NCBI GenBank assembly: GCA_028285025.1
Contig: JANQQH010000086.1
Location: 1-5,411, forward strand
Source of the DNA: Hyphomicrobiaceae bacterium
Lineage (GTDB): Bacteria; Pseudomonadota; Alphaproteobacteria; Rhizobiales; HXMU1428-3
DNA length: 5,411 nt
Direction of reading: 5' to 3'
This document shows, one piece after another, positions 1 through 4,746 of the stretch. The notes below the pieces were generated by a model that did no database searches, was not told the origin of the DNA, and was given only the letters and a program-made list of their open reading frames with translations. A program made the position numbers and the translations under genes. Each line of letters begins with the position of its first letter. Within the stretch, counting starts at the first letter, position 1.

Positions 1-258
1 GTTTGTTTCTATGACCAGGTGATCGTTTGGTCCTTGTAGTAACAAGTGTTCAACATTGTCGCGGCGGATCAGCAATAATTTTGATTTATGATCGAGCACT
101 AAAGTTTCAACCAAGTTGAGGCGGCGCTTGGAGGATTTCTTAAACAGAGGTGTGGTGCCAGCTTGTGGCAGCACAAATTTTTTGATCAACAGGGCTAGGC
201 CGAGAATCAAGGCAATGACAAACAGCAGCGAGATGACCCAATAGGCCAGATAATCCAT
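1..258 (-). CDS. fliO: FliO-like flagellar export-gate assembly protein, partial (N-terminal 86 residues)
   Basis: Reading the minus strand from the ATG at 258-256 gives 86 open codons that run off the left edge, so the C-terminus is missing. Seen: a short N-terminus, one strongly hydrophobic membrane segment at about residues 6-28, a basic stretch (KKSSKRRLNLVE, 40-51), then LVLDHKSKLLLIRRD (53-67) followed by EHLLLQGP (70-77). This layout of one membrane helix followed by a small cytoplasmic beta domain with RRL-x-LVE and RRDNVEHLL-type motifs is typical of alphaproteobacterial FliO. FliO is known to help assemble or stabilise FliP in the flagellar type III export gate. An AGGGG ribosome-binding site (minus strand, about 266-270) supports the start. 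The gene is divergent from flgB, so the two share a 202-bp control region. fliP may follow to the left, but this cannot be seen. FliO is poorly conserved, so the name rests on motif pattern plus context. Confidence 0.8.
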   Translation of the reverse strand, partial: MDYLAYWVISLLFVIALILGLALLIKKFVLPQAGTTPLFKKSSKRRLNLVETLVLDHKSKLLLIRRDNVEHLLLQGPNDHLVIETN

Positions 259-309
259 TGATAGCCCCTTATATTTTTGCTGTGGCACCTTTAACAAGGC
301 CGCATACTC

Positions 310-322
310 GGCAATAATTACC
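310..322. repeat. Degenerate palindrome GGCAATAATTACC
   Basis: Thirteen bases that match the perfect palindrome at 405-417 at 10 of 13 positions and share its GGCAA half-site and central A. The symmetry axis lies 95 bp from that of the other copy, close to nine helical turns. On its own it would be unremarkable. It is listed because the two together could be a pair of operator sites. Confidence 0.3.
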
Positions 323-404
323 TGATTTGCCTATCATTCCGGCGACAAAAATAGGCGCAATCCCCAAAATATAAAAATCTTTACCGGGTATTAACCATAT
401 GCAG

Positions 405-417
405 GGCAAAATTTGCC
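405..417. repeat. Perfect palindrome GGCAAA-A-TTTGCC upstream of flgB
   Basis: Two 6-bp arms, GGCAAA (405-410) and TTTGCC (412-417), flank a single A at 411. A symmetric site of this size in front of a flagellar operon suits a dimeric DNA-binding protein. It overlaps the in-frame TTG at 413, which argues that this TTG is regulatory DNA rather than the start of flgB. The regulator is unknown. Confidence 0.45.
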
Positions 418-460
418 GATCAGGGTGGTTTTTGATCAAATCGGGAGCTTTAGAGATTTA

Positions 461-859
461 ATGCTGAATGACTTGCCGTTAATGGGCTTTATTCGTGATA
501 AAATGAAGTGGCATCAAAACCGTCAATCTGTTCTGGCGAGCAATGTGGCGAATGCTGATACGCCGCGTTATAAGCCGCATGATCTCAAGGCTTTAAAGTT
601 TGAAACGCAATTGTCTGAGGTGAGTAAACCAAAGACGGGCATGGCCCTTACGCACAAGAACCATATTAATGTTGCTGGTCGCTCAAGTGATTTTGATAGC
701 CGGTCGGGGAAAGACTTTGAAGTGACACCAAGTGGCAATGGAGTGGTGTTGGAAGATCAAATGATGAAAGTGGCGGCCAACCAATTTGATTATCAATTAG
801 CCACAACGGTGTATTCACGCTCTTTAGGGCTGTTGAAGATTGCGATTGGGCGCAGTTAA
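461..859 (+). CDS. flgB: Flagellar basal-body proximal rod protein FlgB
   Basis: FlgB is one of the proximal rod subunits that join the MS ring to the drive shaft. It is exported through the flagellar type III apparatus without a cleaved signal peptide. The product from the ATG at 461 has 132 residues, normal for the family. It shows the rod-family signature ASNVANADTPRYKP at about residues 26-39, and a C-terminal helix region (about 100-132) containing NQFDYQL and VYSRSLGLLK. The frame stays open upstream to a TTG at 413. I prefer 461 because alphaproteobacterial FlgB proteins begin a few residues before the DLPL motif, here MLNDLPL, and because 413 lies inside a palindrome. The ribosome-binding site is weak: GGGAG at 443-447 is 13 bases away, and AGAGA at 452-456 is close. 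It is the first gene of the plus-strand cluster, with flgC 28 bp downstream. Confidence 0.93.
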   Translation: MLNDLPLMGFIRDKMKWHQNRQSVLASNVANADTPRYKPHDLKALKFETQLSEVSKPKTGMALTHKNHINVAGRSSDFDSRSGKDFEVTPSGNGVVLEDQMMKVAANQFDYQLATTVYSRSLGLLKIAIGRS

Positions 860-873
860 AGAGTGAAAGTTTT

Positions 874-880
874 AAGGGGA
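874..880 (+). promoter_or_regulatory. Ribosome-binding site of flgC
   Basis: AAGGGGA lies 7 bases before the ATG at 888. An in-frame TTG at 882 would be only one base from this site, so it fixes the start at 888. Confidence 0.75.
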
Positions 881-887
881 TTTGATT

Positions 888-1298
888 ATGGATTTGCTCA
901 ACAGTTTAAAGATTGCAGCTACGGGGCTTGGGGCACAGTCTCATCGGATGCGCATTATTTCTGAAAACATTGCTAATAGTGATAGCACCTCAACGGAAAA
1001 AGGGGGCGATCCATACCGGCGTAAGGTTGTGACATTTGCACAAGAATATGACCGAGCAACCGGGGTAGATGTGGTTCGTGCTGGCAAGGTTAAATATGAC
1101 AAAAGTGATTTTGGCATGCGGTTTGAGCCTGGGCACCCTTCGGCTGATGATAAGGGCTATGTGAAAACGCCTAATGTTAACGGGTTGGTTGAGGCTATGG
1201 ATATGCGTGAGGCGCAGCGTTCTTATGAGGCGAATTTAAATGTGATTACGTCTGCGCGCCGCATGTTGGCCAAAACATTAGAGATATTAAGAGTTTAA
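888..1298 (+). CDS. flgC: Flagellar basal-body proximal rod protein FlgC
   Basis: FlgC is a second proximal rod subunit that assembles with FlgB and FlgF beneath the FlgG distal rod. The 136-residue product has the usual family length. Its N-terminal helix carries LNSLKIAATGLGAQSHRM (about 4-21), followed by the rod/hook signature SENIANSDST (25-34) and PYRRKVV (42-48). The C-terminal part holds the typical NGLVEAMDMREAQRSYEANL run (98-117), then NVITSARRMLAKTLEILR up to residue 135. The N- and C-terminal helices pair as a coiled coil in known rod proteins. It follows flgB by 28 bp and precedes fliE by 49 bp, which fits one transcript. Nothing is missing or unusual in the protein. Confidence 0.96.
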   Translation: MDLLNSLKIAATGLGAQSHRMRIISENIANSDSTSTEKGGDPYRRKVVTFAQEYDRATGVDVVRAGKVKYDKSDFGMRFEPGHPSADDKGYVKTPNVNGLVEAMDMREAQRSYEANLNVITSARRMLAKTLEILRV

Positions 1299-1347
1299 AT
1301 GAATTATTTGTTGTGCGTTTGGGATTGTTTTTTAAGGATTAAAAATC

Positions 1348-1668
1348 ATGAAAGTTAACGCAAATTATGCAGCGAACGCTTATGCCAATGCATTAAAGGC
1401 AAGTCAGGACTTGCAAAAAACGGCCAAAGATAGCGGGGCTGTGGCTGATACCGGGCAATTTGCTGATTTGGTTACAGGCGCGGTTGATGCGGTGGCCAAG
1501 TCTGGGCAACGGGCTGAGGCGACAGCGCTTGATGTGGCACAAGGAAAGGGTAATTTGGTTGATCTTGTGACCACAATTGCAGAGACCGAAGTGGCGGTTG
1601 AAACTTTGGTGACCACACGCGATCGGGTGATTAGCGCTTATCGTGATATTATGAATATGCCAATTTAA
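1348..1668 (+). CDS. fliE: Flagellar hook-basal body complex protein FliE
   Basis: FliE is the small adaptor between the FliF MS ring and the rod, and one of the first substrates exported by the flagellar type III system. The 106-residue product is typical in size. The N-terminal half is Ala/Asn-rich and of low complexity (1-35). The conserved part starts at FADLVTGAVDAV (38-49). The C-terminal helical half contains LVDLVTTIAETEVAVETL (70-87) and ends with RDRVISAYRDIMNMPI, the typical FliE C-terminus with its Met-Pro-Ile end. AAGGA at 1334-1338, nine bases before the ATG, supports the start. The flgB-flgC-fliE order is conserved in many flagellated bacteria. Confidence 0.95.
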   Translation: MKVNANYAANAYANALKASQDLQKTAKDSGAVADTGQFADLVTGAVDAVAKSGQRAEATALDVAQGKGNLVDLVTTIAETEVAVETLVTTRDRVISAYRDIMNMPI

Positions 1669-1801
1669 GTTTGTGCTGTTTTTATTAGCCGTGACTATCT
1701 AGCAAAGAATCATCGCGCAGCCCTTTTGCTGGGGGTATAATTATCTGCGAATCTATATCCTTGTTGTCAGGTTTCATAAGCTTTTTAGAAAGGTTTGATC
1801 A
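1669..1801 (+). promoter_or_regulatory. fliE-fliQ gap with possible internal promoter (TATAAT at 1736-1741)
   Basis: At 133 bp this is the longest gap in the flagellar cluster. It contains a perfect TATAAT at 1736-1741 directly after five Gs, but no recognisable -35 hexamer 16-18 bp upstream and no TGn extended element. A GG-N11-GC arrangement (1734-1748) misses the sigma54 spacing by one base. A 4-bp stem (CAGC 1718-1721 with GCTG 1728-1731) is too weak to call a terminator. A separate start for fliQ-fliR-flhB is therefore possible but unproven. Confidence 0.25.
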
Positions 1802-2065
1802 ATGAGCGGTGCGGAAGTGATGGATGTTGGGCGTGATGCAATCATTGTTTTGCTGAAAGTTTCTGGCCCGCCCATGATTATTGGCTTGTTGGTTGGTTTA
1901 ATTATTGCCCTGTTTCAAGCCTTGACCCAAATTCAAGAAATGACGTTGGTGTTTGTGCCTAAAATCATTGCTATTTTTGTAAGCGTAATGGTGGCTATGC
2001 CGTTTATGGCAAGCGCTTTGGGTGGGTTTATGGAGCGCGTGATGAGCCATGTGGTTGGGGGCTGA
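1802..2065 (+). CDS. fliQ: Flagellar type III export-gate protein FliQ
   Basis: FliQ is a small subunit of the FliP-FliQ-FliR export gate inside the MS ring. It wraps around the FliP/FliR core and helps form the protein channel. The 87-residue product matches the family length and has two membrane helices, about residues 14-38 and 51-75. The linking stretch FQALTQIQEMTL (38-49) and the following FVPK (51-54) are family hallmarks, as is the opening GAEVMDVGRDAI (3-14). AGAAAGG at 1787-1793, eight bases before the ATG, supports the start. fliR follows after 35 bp. The protein belongs to the same superfamily as SctS of virulence injectisomes, but the neighbouring rod genes show it is flagellar. 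Confidence 0.97.
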   Translation: MSGAEVMDVGRDAIIVLLKVSGPPMIIGLLVGLIIALFQALTQIQEMTLVFVPKIIAIFVSVMVAMPFMASALGGFMERVMSHVVGG

Positions 2066-2100
2066 CGAGCCTTTTTGTTAAATTTATAAGAAGCGCGGTT

Positions 2101-2865
2101 ATGACGTTTAGTTTGCAATATCTACCAGCAACTGCCTTTGCGCTGTTTATTATTTTTTCTCGTATTGGCCCGCTTGTTATGATGCTGCCTGGCATTGGCG
2201 AGCATTCGGTGCCTATGCGCTCTCGGCTTGCCTTTGCTTTGATGTTAACCGTTTGTCTTTATCCAATTGTTGTTGGCCAGTTCCCGCCTCTGCCAACCAG
2301 TCTGGCTGGGTTGGTGGGTATTAGCCTGAAAGAAGCGGCCATTGGGTTTGCTTTTGGTGGGCTGGTTAAGATGATTTCTGCTGGGTTGCAGGTTGCTGGT
2401 AATGTGATTTCGTTTCAGTCCGGTTTGTCGTTTGCCCAGACGGCCGATCCGATGACCGGGCGTTCTGATGCTGTGTTTTCAAGTTTTTTGATGATGCTTG
2501 GCACGGTGATGATTTTGGTGATGGATTTGCACCACCTGTTGATTGCGGCCATGTATGACAGTTACATGTTGTTCCCACCGCAAGAGGGGCTAAATATTGC
2601 CCCGTTTAGTGATGCGGCTGTGATGGTGGTGGCCAGTGCGTTTAAAATTGGGATACAAATTTCAACCCCGTTTATTGTTTTTGGGTTGGTGTTCTTTTTG
2701 GGGCTAGGCATTTTGTCTCGTCTTATTCCGCAAATTCAGGTGTTTTTTATTGCGATGCCAGCCAATATTTACCTGGGTGTTTTGTTGTTTGCTTTGTTGC
2801 TCGGTTCAATGATGACTTGGTACATGAATTATTATGAAGCTGCGATAAGCAATTTATTGAGATAG
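2101..2865 (+). CDS. fliR: Flagellar type III export-gate protein FliR
   Basis: FliR is the single-copy subunit that completes the FliP5-FliQ4-FliR1 export gate, and FlhB docks against the gate. The 254-residue product is of normal length and very hydrophobic, with several membrane segments (about 8-30, 41-60, 70-95, 128-150, 174-202, 216-240). Family motifs include FSRIGPLVMMLPGIGEHSVP (19-38), GNVISFQSGLSFAQTADP (100-117), the DLHHLLIAAM region (142-151) and LSRLIPQIQVFFIAMP (205-220). The ribosome-binding site before the ATG at 2101 is poor, with only an AAGAAG stretch, so translation may be partly coupled to fliQ. flhB follows after 31 bp. No truncation or frameshift is seen. Confidence 0.96.
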   Translation: MTFSLQYLPATAFALFIIFSRIGPLVMMLPGIGEHSVPMRSRLAFALMLTVCLYPIVVGQFPPLPTSLAGLVGISLKEAAIGFAFGGLVKMISAGLQVAGNVISFQSGLSFAQTADPMTGRSDAVFSSFLMMLGTVMILVMDLHHLLIAAMYDSYMLFPPQEGLNIAPFSDAAVMVVASAFKIGIQISTPFIVFGLVFFLGLGILSRLIPQIQVFFIAMPANIYLGVLLFALLLGSMMTWYMNYYEAAISNLLR

Positions 2866-2896
2866 CTTGATCATCTAAGAAACAAGGGTATGTGCT

Positions 2897-3973
2897 ATGG
2901 CTGGTGATGAACCAGATCAAAGTGAAAAAACGGAAGACCCCAGTGAGAAGAAGCTGCGCGAGGCGCGCGAGAAGGGGAATGTGGTTAAAAGCCAGGAGGT
3001 CAATAGCTGGTTTATGTTGACCGCTGCCACGTTGGTGGTGTTGATGTTTTCAAATAACATGGCGGGGCAGCTTTCAACCTCTTTACAAAGTTTTTTGTTT
3101 AATGCGCATGATATTTCTGTCACCGGTCAGGGCGGTGCGGTGATTATGAAGAATGTGCTTTGGGCCATTGTTGCGGCACTGTTTTTGCCGTTTTTGGTGT
3201 TTATCATCGCAGCCCTTGCGGGCAATTTGGTGCAGCATGGATTCCTTATTCAAACAGAGACCATTCAACCTAAACTTTCTAAAATTTCTGTGTTGCAAGG
3301 GTTCCAACGGTTGTTTTCAATGACGTCGTTGGTCAACTTTGCAAAGAGTTTGGCCAAGCTGCTGATTGTTACTATTTTGATCATGGTGATCATGTGGCCG
3401 TCTCGTGATAGTCTTGATGTGATGGTGTCTTTACAGCCAGGGGCTTTGTTGCCGCATGTGCAAGTGTTGTCTTTGAAAATATTAGGAGCTGTGGTTGCGC
3501 TTTATTCAGTTGTTGCTGTGCTTGATTACAGTTATCAACGCCAGCAGTGGTGGAATAAGCTGAAGATGACAGCACAAGAGGTTAAAGATGAGTACAAGCA
3601 GCAAGAAGGCGATCCGGTGGTCAAAGCTAAAATTCGCCAAATTCGTATGGAGCGCGGACGCAAACGGATGATGGCGTCTGTGCCTGAAGCCTCTGTGGTA
3701 ATCACTAATCCGACCCATTATGCTGTTGCCTTAAAATATGAAAAAGGCATGCAGGCTCCTGTTTGTATGGCCAAGGGTGTGGATGCTTTGGCGTTAAAAA
3801 TTAGGGAAATTGCTGAGAGCCATGATATTCCTTTGGTTGAAAATCCGCCTTTAGCAAGAGCGTTGCATGCTGGTGTGGAAGTGGATGATGAAATTCCACC
3901 AGAGCATTATAAGGCTGTGGCTGAAGTTATTGGTTTTGTTATGCGCCAAAATGACAGGAAAAAAGCCAGATAA
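2897..3973 (+). CDS. flhB: Flagellar export switch protein FlhB
   Basis: FlhB controls the change from exporting rod and hook proteins to exporting filament proteins, and loops around the export-gate entrance. The 358-residue product is typical in length. It opens with the charged cytoplasmic motif EKTEDPSEKKLREAREKG (10-27). Four membrane segments follow at about 36-52, 88-110, 147-167 and 189-209. The linker has YQRQQWWNKLKMTAQEVKDE (213-232). The cytoplasmic domain carries Asn271-Pro272-Thr273-His274, the site where FlhB cleaves itself between Asn and Pro. All catalytic residues are intact. The start is supported by AAGGG at 2884-2888; the ATG at 2890 is out of frame. It is the last flagellar gene before a candidate terminator at 4090-4119. 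The related injectisome protein SctU is excluded by context. Confidence 0.97.
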   Translation: MAGDEPDQSEKTEDPSEKKLREAREKGNVVKSQEVNSWFMLTAATLVVLMFSNNMAGQLSTSLQSFLFNAHDISVTGQGGAVIMKNVLWAIVAALFLPFLVFIIAALAGNLVQHGFLIQTETIQPKLSKISVLQGFQRLFSMTSLVNFAKSLAKLLIVTILIMVIMWPSRDSLDVMVSLQPGALLPHVQVLSLKILGAVVALYSVVAVLDYSYQRQQWWNKLKMTAQEVKDEYKQQEGDPVVKAKIRQIRMERGRKRMMASVPEASVVITNPTHYAVALKYEKGMQAPVCMAKGVDALALKIREIAESHDIPLVENPPLARALHAGVEVDDEIPPEHYKAVAEVIGFVMRQNDRKKAR

Positions 3974-4007
3974 ACATATAAGTAACTGATTTTGTTGTTA
4001 TAAATAT

Positions 4008-4047
4008 GTTCAGGTTCGGTTCAGGTTACCTCTTCTATTCTTATAAT
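4008..4047 (+). promoter_or_regulatory. Candidate activator-dependent promoter: tandem direct repeats plus TATAAT
   Basis: GTTCAGGTT occurs at 4008-4016 and again at 4019-4027, a period of 11 bp. A perfect TATAAT lies at 4042-4047. The second repeat occupies the -35 position and no TTGACA-like hexamer is present. Direct repeats with an 11-bp period that replace the -35 box are the known layout of OmpR/PhoB-family response-regulator sites. That a regulator of this family acts here is inference. The start of transcription would fall near 4054, where ATCAAGG is repeated in tandem (4046-4059). The transcript would read towards the small secreted-protein gene at 4198. Confidence 0.55.
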
Positions 4048-4089
4048 CAAGGATCAAGGACGTTCAAGTGTCCAGCAAATGGGCTTTGC

Positions 4090-4119
4090 GCCTAAACGTG
4101 ATTTAGGCCCGTTTATTTT
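4090..4119 (+). terminator. Candidate intrinsic terminator or leader hairpin after flhB
   Basis: A perfect 7-bp stem GCCTAAA (4090-4096) / TTTAGGC (4102-4108) with a 5-base loop is followed, after CC, by the T-rich GTTTATTTT (4111-4119). It lies 116 bp after the flhB stop and could end the flagellar transcript. It also lies downstream of the promoter candidate at 4008-4047, so it may act as an attenuator for the gene at 4198 or as the end of a roughly 65-nt RNA. The stem is AT-rich in its upper half, so its efficiency is uncertain. Confidence 0.5.
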
Positions 4120-4185
4120 GCATCAGCTGGTATTGGGGTTCGTTCTTTGAAGTTACGGAAAAAGGGCTTTGTTTTATTGAGCCTG

Positions 4186-4191
4186 AAGGAG
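4186..4191 (+). promoter_or_regulatory. Ribosome-binding site deciding the ATG at 4198
   Basis: AAGGAG sits six bases before the ATG at 4198. The upstream in-frame TTG at 4147 has no comparable site and would place 17 extra, partly charged residues in front of a clear signal peptide. Confidence 0.8.
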
Positions 4192-4197
4192 ATTAAA

Positions 4198-4497
4198 ATG
4201 ACGATTACCATGCCAAAAAGTATAATGATGTTGGCTGCAACGTTGATTTTAGCGTTGGGCTTTTCATCGACTGTTCAAATTAATAACGCTCAGGCTCACA
4301 ATCGTGATGGCCGTGTTGTTGCTGGTGTGATAGCTGGAGCTGCCTTGTTAGCGATTATAGCGAGTAAGAAACGTAAAAAGTATCGCCGTCACCATCGACG
4401 TAACCACTATTATGATTATGGGTATGATCGTCGTTATTATGGGCGCCCTCATCGTAAGCATCGCCGCTACCGTCGTCGCCACAGAGATTATTGGTAA
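4198..4497 (+). CDS. Small secreted or membrane protein with His/Arg/Tyr-rich tail, function unknown
   Basis: I do not recognise this 99-residue protein. Seen: a Sec-type signal peptide (MTITMPKS, then a hydrophobic core to about 24) with a likely cut after Ala31-Gln32-Ala33. A short polar stretch HNRDGR (34-39) follows. Next is a 16-residue hydrophobic segment VVAGVIAGAALLAIIA (40-55) with a G43-x3-G47 spacing suited to helix packing. The last part is an extremely basic tail (57-99) in which 35 of 43 residues are Arg, Lys, His or Tyr, ending RDYW. The hydrophobic segment may anchor the protein in the inner membrane with the tail in the cytoplasm, or the product may be fully exported. The His cluster could bind metal and the Arg/Tyr tail could bind polyanions; both are inference. 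It resembles the product of 4747-5094 in plan and in its Tyr-Trp end. The start is fixed by AAGGAG at 4186-4191. Confidence 0.82.
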   Translation: MTITMPKSIMMLAATLILALGFSSTVQINNAQAHNRDGRVVAGVIAGAALLAIIASKKRKKYRRHHRRNHYYDYGYDRRYYGRPHRKHRRYRRRHRDYW

Positions 4498-4505
4498 GCG
4501 GTAAA

Positions 4506-4536
4506 ACAATCAAAGTTTTGAAGTTTTTTTGATTGT
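4506..4536 (+). repeat. Inverted repeat just after the first small gene
   Basis: ACAATCAAA (4506-4514) and TTTGATTGT (4528-4536) form a perfect 9-bp, AT-rich stem with a 13-base loop. It begins nine bases after the stop codon. No T-run follows the stem, so it is a poor intrinsic terminator by the usual rule. It may instead protect the 3' end of the transcript or assist the stronger hairpin at 4559-4585. Confidence 0.5.
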
Positions 4537-4558
4537 ATAAATTTCGTCCCCCCCTGTG

Positions 4559-4600
4559 AGCTGTGCAGCTTTTTGCTGTGCAGCTTTCGGGCGTTATTTT
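4559..4600 (+). terminator. Strong RNA hairpin, probable transcript end of the first small gene
   Basis: AGCTGTGCAGC (4559-4569) pairs with GCTGTGCAGCT (4575-4585) around a TTTTT loop, giving 11 continuous base pairs in RNA, of which two are G-U. The two arms are also near-identical direct repeats (GCTGTGCAGCTTT at 4560-4572 and 4575-4587), because the unit is itself palindromic. A weak T-rich stretch TTATTTT (4594-4600) follows after CGGGCG. A terminator is the simplest reading, but the T-tract is not adjacent to the stem. Confidence 0.45.
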
Positions 4601-4630
4601 ATGTCTTTCGTTTCATAAGCTAATTGAATA

Positions 4631-4680
4631 TTTTTATAAAAAAAACAATATGTAAAAAGCATCTCCTCACAAGCTTTTTA
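4631..4680. repeat. AT-rich palindrome and inverted repeat upstream of the second small gene
   Basis: TTTTTATAAAAA (4631-4642) is a perfect 12-bp palindrome at the start of an A-tract that could bend DNA or act as an UP element. TAAAAAGC (4653-4660) and GCTTTTTA (4673-4680) form a perfect 8-bp inverted repeat with a 12-base loop that directly abuts the promoter at 4681. Its role could be an upstream insulating terminator or an operator. Confidence 0.45.
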
Positions 4681-4710
4681 TTAACAAGTGTTAACAAAGT
4701 ATGTCATAAT
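4681..4710 (+). promoter_or_regulatory. Sigma70-type promoter with overlapping palindromic operator
   Basis: TTAACA (4681-4686, five of six matches to TTGACA) and CATAAT (4705-4710, five of six matches to TATAAT) are 18 bp apart and read towards the gene at 4747. The -35 hexamer is one arm of the perfect palindrome TTAACA-AG-TGTTAA (4681-4694). TTAACAA is also directly repeated 10 bp later (4691-4697). A protein bound there would cover the -35 box and the spacer. Transcription would start near 4717, leaving a leader of about 30 bases. Confidence 0.6.
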
Positions 4711-4735
4711 AGCTAAATAATCTGAGTGCAAAGTT

Positions 4736-4741
4736 AGGAGG
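4736..4741 (+). promoter_or_regulatory. Strong ribosome-binding site AGGAGG
   Basis: A full AGGAGG lies five bases before the ATG at 4747. It favours that start over the in-frame ATG at 4762, and suggests high expression. Confidence 0.8.
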
Positions 4742-4746
4742 TCTTT

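Larger units (their letters stand above)
259..460. promoter_or_regulatory. Divergent intergenic control region between fliO and flgB
   Basis: This 202-bp stretch separates the divergent fliO-like and flgB starts and must contain the promoters for both directions, unless flgB is read from elsewhere. It holds a perfect 13-bp palindrome (405-417), a degenerate relative (310-322), and a small inverted repeat GCCG-N6-CGGC (299-312). I found no convincing sigma70 -35/-10 pair, no sigma54 site (TGG-N10-TGC spacing) and no TTAA-N7-TTAA CtrA-type site on either strand. A TATAAA at 370-375 lacks a partner -35. Regulation by a flagellar activator is inferred from the palindromes only. Confidence 0.5.

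Noticed and set aside
282..300. TGGCAC followed by GC upstream of flgB, considered as a sigma54 promoter
   Set aside because: The GC falls at the wrong distance and is not preceded by TT. sigma54 sites do not tolerate this spacing.
1729..1748. Sigma54-like GG...GC arrangement in the fliE-fliQ gap
   Set aside because: The spacing is 11 bases instead of the required 10, and the surrounding bases do not match the consensus.
1404..3718. Several minus-strand open frames of 61-74 codons under fliE, fliQ, fliR and flhB
   Set aside because: They lie wholly or mostly opposite well-recognised flagellar genes, have no family features or ribosome-binding sites, and their composition is what the opposite strand of a gene would give.
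4147..4197. TTG start 17 codons upstream of the first small gene
   Set aside because: There is no ribosome-binding site for it, whereas AAGGAG at 4186-4191 serves the ATG at 4198, which begins a normal signal peptide.
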